Assembly: GCA_016290995.1 (NCBI GenBank)
Contig: JAEEVR010000024.1
Location: 1 to 37,613, forward strand
DNA length: 37,613 nucleotides
Direction: 5' to 3'
Source: Treponema sp.
GTDB taxonomy: Bacteria > Spirochaetota > Spirochaetia > Treponematales > Treponemataceae
Shown: in pieces, positions 21,786-29,882 of the stretch
How the letters are laid out: every line of letters begins with the position of its first letter
Numbering within the stretch: position 1 is the stretch's first letter
Notes under the pieces: generated by a model
Told to the model about the DNA's origin: nothing
Databases searched by the model: none
Seen by the model: only the letters and a program-made list of their open reading frames with translations
Translations under genes and position numbers: made by a program

Positions 21786-23265
21786 GATTTTAAAGGCGAA
21801 AATCTCCGCGAAACTTTTTTTGTTTTTCTTGACGGCGCTTTTATTGGCCACGGCGGTGACAGGCGGCTTGTTTTGCTTTTTAATCGCGCGCCACACGACG
21901 GCCATCTTTAAAAACGATTTGACGCGGCGGGCGCAAGTAATGTCCAGAACCCTTTCTCGCATTTACGAAATGTCCTCTGGAAACCACAGACGAAATCCGG
22001 TTTTCGCTATCCGCAACTTGCATGAAATTTCTTTGGCCGACGTGTGGCTTATCGACCAAAAGATGAACGTCGTCACGATGGCGGGGCACGGAATACCGCC
22101 GCGTCCTCCGCGCTTTGAAGACGTTCCGCAATTTTCGGAAGACAAAAAATTGCCGCCGGGAGCGGACGAGGTACTGAAAAAAGCTTTTGCAGGCCAAGCG
22201 TCCGTGACCGAAGTCTTTAATCCGGTTTTGGAAATAAAATCCCTTACCGCGGCCACGCCGGTTTACGAGCGCGAAAGCCAGAACGTCGTTTGGGTTTTGC
22301 TTTTGCATTCGCCGATTGTCGGCTTGCGCGAGGCGATTTTGCAAAGCGTCCGCATTTTGGCGGGAAGCGCGGCTTGCGCTTTTTTGCTTGCCCTTTTGGC
22401 CGCGGCGCTTTTGAGCCGTTCCTTTACGCGGCCGATAGAAAAAATGAATGGCGTGGCGAAAGAATTGGCCAAGGGAAACTATTCAATAAAAACAGGCGTC
22501 GCCGACAAAAACGAATTGGGCGAGCTTGCCGCCACGCTTGACGCGCTAGCCGTCCAGCTTAAGGACGCCAGCGAAGAAAGCGCGCGTTTGGAAAACATGC
22601 GCCGCGACTTTATCGCAAACGTTTCGCACGAGCTTAGAACGCCGGTGACTGTCATCCGCGGCTCGCTTGAGGCTCTTGTTGACGGCGTGGTTTCTTCTCC
22701 CAATGACGTTGCAGAATACCAAGACCAAATGTTAAAGGAAACGATTCACTTGCAGCGTTTGGTCAACGACTTGCTGGAACTTAGCCGCTTGCAAACAGTT
22801 GGCTTTAAAATCGAAAGCGAGCCTTTTGACGTAAAGGAAGCCGCCGCCGAAGCCGCCCGCGCGATTCAAAAAACGGCCGCCGCTAAAAACGTTTTGATAA
22901 AGGTTGAAAGAACAGACGGTCAAAAGATAATCCAAGGAGACGGCGGCCGCGTCCGACAAATGTTCATGACGATTTTGGACAACGCCGTAAAGTTTTCGCC
23001 GGAGGGCGGCGAGGTTGTGATGCGAATCGGCGACAGCGAGATTGCGGTAATCGACGGCGGAAGCGGAATAAGCGCGGAGGATTTGCCGCATGTTTTTGAG
23101 CGCTTTAAAAAAGAGTCTTCGGCTAGGAACAAGGAGGGAAGCGGTTTGGGCCTTGCCATTGCCCGCGAGATCGCCGCACGCCATAATTTCCATTTGTCGG
23201 CGCAAAGCCCAGTCGCGCAAGACCCAAAATGGCCTGGCTCAAAGTTCACTTGTAAATTGCAGTGA
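21775..23265 (+). CDS. Membrane sensor histidine kinase (PhoR/CpxA-type)
   Basis: 496 residues from TTG 21775. Two membrane helices (AKLFLFFLTALLLATAVTGG and ILAGSAACAFLLALLAAALL) bracket a ~130-residue sensor region outside the membrane. Then HAMP (RSFTRPIEKM...), the dimerisation helix with phosphoacceptor H285 (FIANVSHELRTPVTV), and an ATPase domain with the N box (TILDNAVKFSP), G1 (IDGGSGI), F box (FERFKK) and G2 (GSGLGLAIA). It should phosphorylate the preceding regulator. The TTG start has GGGG 7 bases upstream, overlaps the regulator stop, and gives a normal basic N-terminus. An ATG at 21730 is an in-frame alternative that adds 15 residues. The signal sensed is unknown; the context points to the envelope. 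Confidence 0.92.
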   Translation: MKARILKAKISAKLFLFFLTALLLATAVTGGLFCFLIARHTTAIFKNDLTRRAQVMSRTLSRIYEMSSGNHRRNPVFAIRNLHEISLADVWLIDQKMNVVTMAGHGIPPRPPRFEDVPQFSEDKKLPPGADEVLKKAFAGQASVTEVFNPVLEIKSLTAATPVYERESQNVVWVLLLHSPIVGLREAILQSVRILAGSAACAFLLALLAAALLSRSFTRPIEKMNGVAKELAKGNYSIKTGVADKNELGELAATLDALAVQLKDASEESARLENMRRDFIANVSHELRTPVTVIRGSLEALVDGVVSSPNDVAEYQDQMLKETIHLQRLVNDLLELSRLQTVGFKIESEPFDVKEAAAEAARAIQKTAAAKNVLIKVERTDGQKIIQGDGGRVRQMFMTILDNAVKFSPEGGEVVMRIGDSEIAVIDGGSGISAEDLPHVFERFKKESSARNKEGSGLGLAIAREIAARHNFHLSAQSPVAQDPKWPGSKFTCKLQ

Positions 23266-23287
23266 AAAAATGTAAACTAGGTATTCG

Positions 23288-24562
23288 ATGACGATGCCTA
23301 AACGAAGCGCGCTTTTTGTTTTATTCTTTTCTCTTTTTATGGCGGCAAATCTTTTTTGCCAGGAAGACGGCGCGCTTCAAAGCCCAAAAAGCGCGGCGAA
23401 AGATTTTTCGGCGCTTACAATCGTTCAGTTTGAAATAGACGGATTAAAGCGAACAAAAAGATCCTACATGGACGGAATCCTGCACGACTTTTTGCAAAAG
23501 CCCGCGTCCGAGCAAAATTTAAAAGCGATAGAAACGGTTTTGCAGGCGCAAAATTTGTTTGACCAAATAAAGGTAAGCGCTCGTCCGCTGGACGACACAA
23601 GCGCCGCGGTTGACATTTCGTTCAAGGAAAAGTGGACGATTTTGCCGATGCCGATTGGCTACTACACCGGCGACAGTTACGGCGTTGGCCTTTTTGTAAT
23701 GGACATGAACGCGCTTGGCATGCATTGCATGGCGGCCATTGGAGGCATGTATTCTTCAAACGGCGGAATGGCTGTAGGAATTTTCCAAAGGCCGCCTGTA
23801 AAAAAAGGAGAGCTTGGCTTTTCCGTCTCGGCAAATTTTTCAAAAGGCAAGCATGATTTTGCCAATTCAAAAAACTACAAGGTCTTTGGCTACGAAAGCG
23901 TTTTTGTTGGAACGCGGGCGCGCCTTTTGCTAAAGCCAACGCGCTTTATGAGCGCGAGTTTTGGCGCGGGCTATTCGTTCCTTAATCCTATGGATTCGCC
24001 GCAAGTCCAAAGGCGAAATCAGTGGAGCGTTGACGCTTCATGCGGAATTTCGTCGTCGTCATGGAACGGATATTTTTTAAGCGTGAATTCTCTTAGCGTT
24101 GGCGGAGAGTTTTTGTTTTCCGACGTAGCCGAGCAAACCTTCGCGCAAACGCTTTCCTTTGCCGGCGAGGTCCAAAAGCCGATTTGCGGCCGCGTCCGCC
24201 TTGTAGGCGGCGCTCGCGGATTTGTTTCAAACAATCTTTTAAAGACAAACTATGTGGGCCGCGGAAAGTCCGGCGTGACGCTGCTTCCGAGCGCCTTTAT
24301 GACCGACCAAATTTTTGGCGCTTTGGCGGGCTTTGAGGCTGCGGTGATAAAAGCAAAATTTGGAATTCTTTCCGTCTACGGTCTTTACGAATTGGCCGTG
24401 GCCCGCGAGCTGAACAATTCGGTTTATGTCTGCTCAGGCCCAGAGGCGGGCGCGCGCCTTTATTTGGCCAAGCTTGCCTTTCCAGCATTTTCGATGGGAG
24501 CGTCCTACAACATAAACGAAAAACGCTTCCAGTACAGCTTTTCGGGCGGAGCGAGCTTTTAG
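23288..24562 (+). CDS. Small Omp85/BamA-like outer-membrane protein with one POTRA-like domain
   Basis: 424 residues. A signal peptide (PKRSALFVLFFSLFMAANLFCQ) is followed by one POTRA-like domain (~43-115: LTIVQFEIDGLKRTKRSYMDGIL, LKAIETVLQAQNLFDQIKV, VDISFKEKWTI) and then ~300 residues with beta-barrel character ending FSGGASF (C-terminal Phe). BamA has five POTRA domains and TamA three, so this is a reduced form. Omp85 proteins insert or pass proteins through the outer membrane. It begins 22 bases after the kinase stop. TAAACT 9 bases before the ATG might act as its own -10 box. A second ATG at 23294 is also possible. Being next to the two-component genes, it may be part of their envelope response. 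Confidence 0.75.
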   Translation: MTMPKRSALFVLFFSLFMAANLFCQEDGALQSPKSAAKDFSALTIVQFEIDGLKRTKRSYMDGILHDFLQKPASEQNLKAIETVLQAQNLFDQIKVSARPLDDTSAAVDISFKEKWTILPMPIGYYTGDSYGVGLFVMDMNALGMHCMAAIGGMYSSNGGMAVGIFQRPPVKKGELGFSVSANFSKGKHDFANSKNYKVFGYESVFVGTRARLLLKPTRFMSASFGAGYSFLNPMDSPQVQRRNQWSVDASCGISSSSWNGYFLSVNSLSVGGEFLFSDVAEQTFAQTLSFAGEVQKPICGRVRLVGGARGFVSNNLLKTNYVGRGKSGVTLLPSAFMTDQIFGALAGFEAAVIKAKFGILSVYGLYELAVARELNNSVYVCSGPEAGARLYLAKLAFPAFSMGASYNINEKRFQYSFSGGASF

Positions 24563-24592
24563 CTTTTGCTGGAAAATTTTCCCAAGCCGCGC

Positions 24593-24598
24593 TATAAT
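24593..24598 (+). promoter_or_regulatory. -10 box upstream of the methyltransferase gene
   Basis: TATAAT, with TGGAAA 17 bases before it (24570-24575). Seven bases downstream is an ATG (24606) that opens a short ORF; the methyltransferase ATG is at 24631. Confidence 0.5.
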
Positions 24599-24605
24599 AT
24601 TTACA

Positions 24606-24653
24606 ATGGACAAAACGCTGGGGAGGTCTTATGGCGGAACGCTCTTGGTTTGA
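24606..24653 (+). CDS. Possible 15-codon leader ORF overlapping the methyltransferase start
   Basis: An ATG 7 bases behind the TATAAT box opens MDKTLGRSYGGTLLV and stops inside the methyltransferase gene, in a different frame. Its codons include the GGGGAGG ribosome site of that gene. Given the leaderless pattern of the window, it could be translated and affect the downstream start. It may also be chance. Confidence 0.25.
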   Translation: MDKTLGRSYGGTLLV

Positions 24654-25380
24654 AAACGAGTCTTTTTGGAAAAATTACGGGCCGATTATGTTTGACGCGC
24701 CAAAGTGGGCGGAGGCTCCGGGCGTGGCGGAAGCGGTTTGCAAAATCGCGGGCCTTTCAAAAGGGGCGAGCGTTTTGGACGCGGGCTGCGGACCGGGACG
24801 AATCAGCATCGAGCTTGCCTTGCGCGGCCTAAAGGTCACCGGCGTTGACTTGATTCAGTCGGAACTTGACGCGGCAAAGGAAAGCGCCGCCGACGAGGGC
24901 GTTAAAATCGAATGGATAAAAGACGACCTTAGGACATTCACCAGCAAAAAGAAATTTGACGCGGCGATAAACCTTTACACTTCGTTTGGCTATTGCGACA
25001 CGATAGAAGAGGACATCCAGATTTTGCGCCGCATCTGCGACTGCGTTAAGGACGGCGGCTTTTTTATCCTTGAATGTACTAGCCGCGAAACCGCGATCAA
25101 GTATTGGACCGAAGGCGAATGGTTTGAGCGCGCCGGCATGACCGTTCTTACCAAGTTCACCGTAGAGGGAGCGTGGGAAGGCTTGCGCTCCAAGTGGACC
25201 CTGCTGGGCAAAGACGGCGGCCGCATCGAGCACGAATACGTCCAGCGCCTCTACAGCGCGGTGGAGCTAAAACGCCTGATTTTGGCCAGCGGATTCACGA
25301 GCGCGGAAGTGTATGGCGGCTATAACTTTGAACCGTACAACCAGAATATGAGCACAATGGTTATAGTAGCGAGGAAATAG
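24631..25380 (+). CDS. Class I SAM-dependent methyltransferase
   Basis: 249 residues. Motif I VLDAGCGPGRISIELALRG (~48-66) binds the methionine part of SAM; VTGVDLI is the acidic strand 2, FDAAINLYTSFGY strand 4, and GGFFILECTS strand 5. The methyl acceptor is unknown; the overall fold is of the small-molecule type with Methyltransf_25/UbiE-like features. Ribosome site GGGGAGG lies 6 bases before the ATG. It is followed by a hairpin without a clear T-run, and then the ABC transporter promoter. Confidence 0.85.
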   Translation: MAERSWFENESFWKNYGPIMFDAPKWAEAPGVAEAVCKIAGLSKGASVLDAGCGPGRISIELALRGLKVTGVDLIQSELDAAKESAADEGVKIEWIKDDLRTFTSKKKFDAAINLYTSFGYCDTIEEDIQILRRICDCVKDGGFFILECTSRETAIKYWTEGEWFERAGMTVLTKFTVEGAWEGLRSKWTLLGKDGGRIEHEYVQRLYSAVELKRLILASGFTSAEVYGGYNFEPYNQNMSTMVIVARK

Positions 25381-25397
25381 TTTTGGCTAGCCGATAA

Positions 25398-25416
25398 TGG
25401 CGGCGGTTTGCCGCCA
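25398..25416 (+). terminator. Hairpin after the methyltransferase gene
   Basis: TGGCGGC, 5-base loop, GCCGCCA, then TAACTCCTTT. A strong stem but an imperfect T-run. Confidence 0.4.
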
Positions 25417-25453
25417 TAACTCCTTTACTCTCACTAAAATTCTTTAAAGGCGC

Positions 25454-25503
25454 TAGAATTCCTTATCCAAATTCACTATAATACATCTCGCTTTTTATAT
25501 AAT
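25454..25503 (+). promoter_or_regulatory. Promoter region of the ABC transporter operon
   Basis: Two -10 candidates: TATAAT at 25477-25482 (TAGAAT 17 bases upstream) and TATAAT at 25498-25503. Both leave a leader with AAGGAAAA before ATG 25529. No riboswitch or T-box fold is apparent in the short leader. Confidence 0.45.
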
Positions 25504-25528
25504 CATATATAAAAGTAAGGAAAATTAT

Positions 25529-26476
25529 ATGAAAAAAATCATCGTTTTTGCGGCCGCTGTTGCCGCGTTGGCTTTGTTCTCTTCTTGCCAAAAGAAAGAC
25601 AAAAAAATTAAAATCGGCGTTATTCAATTGGTAGAGCATCCCGCCTTGGACAAAAACTATCAGGGCTTTGTTGACGGGCTTAAGGCCGCCGGTTACGTTG
25701 ACGGACAGAACATTGAGATTGACTACGAAAACGCTCAGGGCGAGCAGGCCAACTGCGTGACCATCGCGCAGAAATTGGTCAACGACCAGAGCGACTTGAT
25801 TTTCGCCATCGCCACTCCGGCCGCTCAGGCTGTGGCCAACATGACAAGCGACATTCCGATTTTGGTTTCTTCTGTAACGGACCCCAAAACGGCCCAGCTT
25901 GTTGAGTCAAACGAAAAGCCCGGCACCAACGTTTCAGGAACTTCCGACTTGACTCCTTGCGCCGCGCAAATCGCCTTGCTCAAGCGCTTGGTTCCTTCCG
26001 CAAAAAAAATCGCGATCCTCTTTTGCTCAAGCGAAGAGAACTCCCGCTTCCAGGCCAACCTTGCCGAGGCCGCTTGCCAAAAAGAAGGCCTTGACTTTGT
26101 TGAAGCCACGGTTTCAAACACAAACGAAGTTCAGCAAGTTGTCCAGAGCTTGGTCGGAAAAGTTGACGCGATTTACGCTCCCACGGACAACATGATCGCC
26201 TCGTCGTTCGCGACTGTCGCGCTTGTGACCACTCCCAACAAGATTCCGGTTATTTGCGGCGAGGAAGGAATGGTTTCTGGCGGCGGCTTGGCCACTTACG
26301 GAATCAACTACTACGAGCTTGGCTTGCAGACTGCCAAGATGGCCGTTGAGGTTTTGAAGGACGGAAAAAAGCCCGCCGACATGCCGATCCAGTATTTGGA
26401 AAAGTGCGACTTTAGCTACAACAAGGAAGTCGCTGACGAATTGGGAATTGAGATTCCCGCCGATCTTATAAAGTAA
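25529..26476 (+). CDS. ABC transporter substrate-binding lipoprotein (TrpX-like, ABC_sub_bind)
   Basis: 315 residues. A lipoprotein signal ends LFSSC (Cys ~20). The mature part is a two-lobed binding protein of the ABC_sub_bind family (COG2984): IKIGVIQLVEHPALDKNYQGF at the start, then DLIFAIATPAAQAVAN, VTDPKTAQLVES, GTSDLTP, ALVTTPNKIPVICGEEGMV and GGLATYGINYYELG. Family members studied in streptococci (TrpX) bind aromatic amino acids; the ligand here is unproven. It leads a three-gene operon with permease and ATPase. Ribosome site AAGGAAAA. Confidence 0.92.
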   Translation: MKKIIVFAAAVAALALFSSCQKKDKKIKIGVIQLVEHPALDKNYQGFVDGLKAAGYVDGQNIEIDYENAQGEQANCVTIAQKLVNDQSDLIFAIATPAAQAVANMTSDIPILVSSVTDPKTAQLVESNEKPGTNVSGTSDLTPCAAQIALLKRLVPSAKKIAILFCSSEENSRFQANLAEAACQKEGLDFVEATVSNTNEVQQVVQSLVGKVDAIYAPTDNMIASSFATVALVTTPNKIPVICGEEGMVSGGGLATYGINYYELGLQTAKMAVEVLKDGKKPADMPIQYLEKCDFSYNKEVADELGIEIPADLIK

Positions 26477-26512
26477 TTTCGCGCGGCGTTCTCGCGCCGC
26501 TTTGGAGGAACT

Positions 26513-27457
26513 ATGCCGCCGATTGTAGCATCGATGATTGGAGCCGCCAGCCAGGGAATCCTTTGGGGAATCATGGCGCTTGGCGTTTACATCACATTTA
26601 AAATTTTGGACTTTGCAGACATGACCGTTGACGGTTCCTTTGCTTTGGGCGGCTGTTCCTGCGCCATCTTAATCGCTGGCGGAATGAATCCCTTGCTCTC
26701 GCTTGTGTTCGCGATTCTTGCTGGAATGGTTGCGGGAGCGATTACGGGCTTGCTGCACACAAAGTTGAACATACCCGGAATCCTTGCCGGTATCTTGATG
26801 CAGCTTGCCTTGTATTCAATCAACTTGCGCGTTTTGGGCGGACCAAACAAGCCGCTTGCGCGCGCCGACAAAACGATTATGAATTACATCAGCGACATCC
26901 TTGGCTTGTCGCAAAAGTTCAAGGGCATGGCTCCCACTTGGTCAAGCCTTGCCGCCGGCCTTGTATTCGCCGTCGCGCTTATCGCGGCGCTTTACTGGTT
27001 CTTTGGAACCGAAATCGGAAGCTCGATTCGCGCCACGGGCAACAACGCCCGCATGAGCCGAGCGCAGGGAATCAACACCGACAACATGAAGCTGCTCGCG
27101 CTTATGATAAGCAACGGCCTTGTCGCGCTTAGCGGCGGCTTGGTAATGCAGCAGCAGCGCTTTGGCGACGTTAGCATGGGAATCGGAACTATCGTAATAG
27201 GACTAGCCTCGATCATCATCGGCGAAGTTTTCTTTGGCCAAAAATTTTCGTTTTGGGTCCAGTTGCTCGGCGTTGTGATTGGCTCGGTCATTTACCGCTT
27301 GATTATCGCGATTGTTTTGCAAATGGGAATGAAGACGCAGGACATGAAGTTGTTCAGCGCGATCATCGTCGCCTTTGCCCTTTCGCTCCCTGTGCTTAAG
27401 AAAAAAATCGCTTGGAAAAAGGACGGTGACGCCGCTCAAGGAGAGAAAAATGCTTGA
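26513..27457 (+). CDS. ABC transporter permease (TrpY-like, COG4120)
   Basis: 314 residues with 8-9 hydrophobic helices of the branched-chain-amino-acid-type permease family. It starts with AASQGILWGIMALGVYITFKILDFADMTVDGSFALGG and carries the conserved cytoplasmic loop IRATGNNARMSRAQGIN, which contacts the ATPase. It forms the membrane channel, probably as a homodimer. Ribosome site GGAGGA 5 bases before ATG. Its last codons overlap the start of the ATPase gene. Confidence 0.92.
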   Translation: MPPIVASMIGAASQGILWGIMALGVYITFKILDFADMTVDGSFALGGCSCAILIAGGMNPLLSLVFAILAGMVAGAITGLLHTKLNIPGILAGILMQLALYSINLRVLGGPNKPLARADKTIMNYISDILGLSQKFKGMAPTWSSLAAGLVFAVALIAALYWFFGTEIGSSIRATGNNARMSRAQGINTDNMKLLALMISNGLVALSGGLVMQQQRFGDVSMGIGTIVIGLASIIIGEVFFGQKFSFWVQLLGVVIGSVIYRLIIAIVLQMGMKTQDMKLFSAIIVAFALSLPVLKKKIAWKKDGDAAQGEKNA

Positions 27458-28244
27458 GGTTCGACACGTTTCAAAAACTTTCAATCCTGGTCAAATCACC
27501 GAACGCAAGGCGCTTAAGGACGTAAGCCTTACGCTAAACGACGGCGACTTTGTCACCGTAATCGGCGGAAACGGCGCCGGAAAGTCAACGCTCCTCAACC
27601 TTATCGCCGGAGTCCACTCTTGCGACGCGGGAGCGATTTTGCTTGACGGAAACGACCTTACCCACGTAAAAGAGCACAAGCGCGCCAAATATTTGGGCCG
27701 CGTTTTCCAAGACCCGATGCTTGGAACTTGTTCCAACATGCAAATAGAAGAAAACCTTGCCTTGGCTTACAGACGCGGAAGACAGCGCACCTTGGCCTGG
27801 GGAATCACCCAAAAAGAGCGCGGCTTGTTCAAGGAAGCGCTGGCCAAATTGGAATTGGGCTTGGAAGACCGCATGACCGCAAAGGTCGGACTTTTGAGCG
27901 GCGGCCAGCGCCAGGCTTTGACCTTGCTTATGGCCGTTTTGCAAAAGCCCCAGCTTCTTTTGCTTGACGAGCACACAGCCGCGCTCGATCCCAAGACTGC
28001 CAAAAAAGTTTTGGAATTGACGGAATTCTTTGTCCAGCGCGACAAGCTTACAACCTTTATGGTAACGCACAACATGCGCGACGCGATCCGCTACGGAAAC
28101 CGTTTGATAATGATGTTGGACGGCCATATCGTTTACGAAGTCGGCGGCGAGGAAAAGAAAAACCTTGAGGTCAAGGACTTGCTTGAGCGCTTTAGCATCC
28201 ATCAGGGCGAAGACACTTTAAGCGACAAAATGCTTTTGTCCTAG
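27450..28244 (+). CDS. ABC transporter ATPase (TrpZ-like, COG1101)
   Basis: 264 residues from ATG 27450. Walker A GGNGAGKST, signature LLSGGQRQALTLL, Walker B LLLLDEHTAALDP and H-loop VTHN are present. The His in DEHTAALDP, where most ATPases have DEPT, is characteristic of this uncharacterised-transport subfamily. It powers the uptake system encoded by the two preceding genes. The frame is open back to 27375, but ATG 27450 is chosen: AAGGAGAG lies 7 bases before it and it overlaps the permease stop by 8 bases. Confidence 0.93.
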   Translation: MLEVRHVSKTFNPGQITERKALKDVSLTLNDGDFVTVIGGNGAGKSTLLNLIAGVHSCDAGAILLDGNDLTHVKEHKRAKYLGRVFQDPMLGTCSNMQIEENLALAYRRGRQRTLAWGITQKERGLFKEALAKLELGLEDRMTAKVGLLSGGQRQALTLLMAVLQKPQLLLLDEHTAALDPKTAKKVLELTEFFVQRDKLTTFMVTHNMRDAIRYGNRLIMMLDGHIVYEVGGEEKKNLEVKDLLERFSIHQGEDTLSDKMLLS

Positions 28245-28268
28245 GCCTTTTATGCCGAAAATAAAATT

Positions 28269-28952
28269 ATGAGAAAATCGATTTTATTTTTGGCATTAAT
28301 CCTCAGTTTGTTGGCGGCCGACGTTTTTGCAAGCGCCGCGCTTTCTGTCTACAAAAGCAGCGCGGTGGCGTCTTATTACGCCGACAAGTACCACGGCCGC
28401 AAAACCTCAAACGGCGAAGTCTTTAACATGTACGACTTGACCGCCGCGCACAAAACTCTTCCGTTCAACACAAAAGTAAAAGTCACAAACCTTTCAAACG
28501 GAAAGTCCGTAATCGTGCGCATCAACGACCGCGGCCCCTTTGTAAAAGGCCGAGAAATCGATTTGTCAAAAGCCGCCGCCGTAAAAATCGGAATGATTAA
28601 AAGCGGAACGGCAAAAGTCAGCCTTGAAATTATTGGCGACTCCAGCTCTTCTATCCAAAACGCCGGCGCCTCTGACGTTCCCAGCGCGTCTGACTTTGCA
28701 AAAAGCTCCCAAGCCGCAAACTACGATAGGTGGAACATCCAGCTTGGCGCCTTTTCTTCCAGAAGAAACGCGGCCCTCTTTGCCGCGGACGCCCAGGCCG
28801 CCGGAATAAAACATTTGGCTTACCAAACAACCAAGAGCGGAATCGTTCGCGTAATAGTAAAAGATTTGCCCACCGAAAAAGTGCAGCCCGTTCTTGACGC
28901 CTTGGAACGAAAAGGCTTTAAAGACTACCTTGTCCGCGCCCGCAAAGAATAG
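28269..28952 (+). CDS. rlpA: RlpA-like septal lytic transglycosylase with SPOR domain
   Basis: 227 residues. A signal peptide ([22 protein letters not shown]) lacks a lipobox Cys, so this is a soluble periplasmic form. The double-psi beta-barrel domain (~35-118) contains [25 protein letters not shown] (catalytic His) and RINDRGPFV (catalytic Asp). The C-terminal SPOR domain (~155-227) starts [14 protein letters not shown] and targets glycan strands stripped of stem peptides at division sites. It cleaves such naked glycan. It begins 24 bases after the ATPase gene with no clear ribosome site, and its end overlaps the next gene. Confidence 0.92.
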   Translation: MRKSILFLALILSLLAADVFASAALSVYKSSAVASYYADKYHGRKTSNGEVFNMYDLTAAHKTLPFNTKVKVTNLSNGKSVIVRINDRGPFVKGREIDLSKAAAVKIGMIKSGTAKVSLEIIGDSSSSIQNAGASDVPSASDFAKSSQAANYDRWNIQLGAFSSRRNAALFAADAQAAGIKHLAYQTTKSGIVRVIVKDLPTEKVQPVLDALERKGFKDYLVRARKE

Positions 28953-29817
28953 GCGAGTCCTTGCCTCGATTGGCTTGGTTTTGACCGCGGCCATTTGGGG
29001 CTTTGCCTTTGTAATCGTAAAAGACTCTCTTGACTACATTGGTCCGATTTGGATGATGGCCGCGCGCTTTTCGATCGCGGCGGCCGCGCTTGCGCTTGTC
29101 TTTTGCAAAAAGTTAAAAAGTCTCGGCCGGCGCCTTGTGGGCCGCGGGGCGTTTACGGGCTTTTTTTTATTCGCCGCATACGCCGTTCAAACGATCGGCT
29201 GCAAATACACCACCGCAGGCAAGAACGCCTTTTTGACAACCCTCTATGTGATTTTGATTCCGTTTTTCGCGTGGCCAGTCTTCCGCAAAAAGCCAAGGCT
29301 TGTTTCTGTGGCGTCGGCTGTCATCGCTTTGTGCGGAATCGGAATGCTCGCGCTAAAAAAGTCTGACGGCGTTTTTACGATGAACATTGGCGACGCTCTA
29401 ACTTTGGCTTGCGGAATTTTTTACGCGCTGCATATTGTCTTTACAAGTTATTACAACCGCGACGAAGATCCAATATTGCTGACAGTTTTGCAGTTTTTTT
29501 TCGCGGCGCTTTTCTCTTGGATTTTCGCTCCTTTTTACGACGGAGCGTTTCCGCTGGAGCAAATGCAAACGGCGCGGGTTTTTCTTGGCGCTTTGTATTT
29601 GGGAATATTCAGCACGCTTGTGGCCTTTGTCTTGCAAAACGTTTGCCTTAAGTATATGGAGTCGTCGCTTGCGTCTTTGTTCTTGTCGCTGGAATCAGTT
29701 TTTGGCGTTGTCTTTGGAGCGATATTCTTGCGCGAGCGCCTTACGCCGATAATGATTTTAGGCTGCGCGCTGATTTTCGCCGCGATTACTCTTGCCAACA
29801 TGAGCGACCGGAACTAG
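28930..29817 (+). CDS. EamA family (DMT superfamily) permease
   Basis: About 295 residues and 10 membrane helices in two EamA repeats. The start region [23 protein letters not shown] has the family WG-x-x-F pattern, and the second repeat ends in [28 protein letters not shown], with the typical E-x-L/P motif. These proteins export or import small metabolites; the substrate is unknown. The frame lacks an ATG near the conserved start; TTG 28930 gives [13 protein letters not shown] and is preferred, TTG 28894 is an alternative. Either start overlaps the rlpA end, indicating cotranscription and coupling. A terminator follows. Confidence 0.85.
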   Translation: MSAPAKNRRVLASIGLVLTAAIWGFAFVIVKDSLDYIGPIWMMAARFSIAAAALALVFCKKLKSLGRRLVGRGAFTGFFLFAAYAVQTIGCKYTTAGKNAFLTTLYVILIPFFAWPVFRKKPRLVSVASAVIALCGIGMLALKKSDGVFTMNIGDALTLACGIFYALHIVFTSYYNRDEDPILLTVLQFFFAALFSWIFAPFYDGAFPLEQMQTARVFLGALYLGIFSTLVAFVLQNVCLKYMESSLASLFLSLESVFGVVFGAIFLRERLTPIMILGCALIFAAITLANMSDRN

Positions 29818-29820
29818 TTC

Positions 29821-29868
29821 AGGCGCTTTTTAGGCTTGCGTTATTACTCGACATTGCGCCTTTTTTTT
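29821..29868 (+). terminator. Terminator after the EamA gene
   Basis: AGGCGC (29821-29826) pairs with GCGCCT (29856-29861), followed by eight T. The loop is long (29 bases), so the structure is weaker than usual. Confidence 0.55.
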
Positions 29869-29876
29869 GCTAGCAT
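29848..29876 (+). promoter_or_regulatory. Promoter of the fructosamine-kinase-like gene, leaderless type
   Basis: TCGACA (29848-29853), exactly 17 bases, TAGCAT (29871-29876), then 6 bases to ATG 29883. It overlaps the terminator of the previous gene. Confidence 0.55.
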
Positions 29877-29882
29877 TACGGC

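Noticed and set aside
25380..25528. Riboswitch or T-box before the ABC transporter
   Set aside because: No T-box sequence or conserved aptamer core is visible, and the predicted leader is too short.
28262..28267. TAAAAT as -10 box of rlpA
   Set aside because: Only one base separates it from the ATG, so transcription would begin inside the gene.
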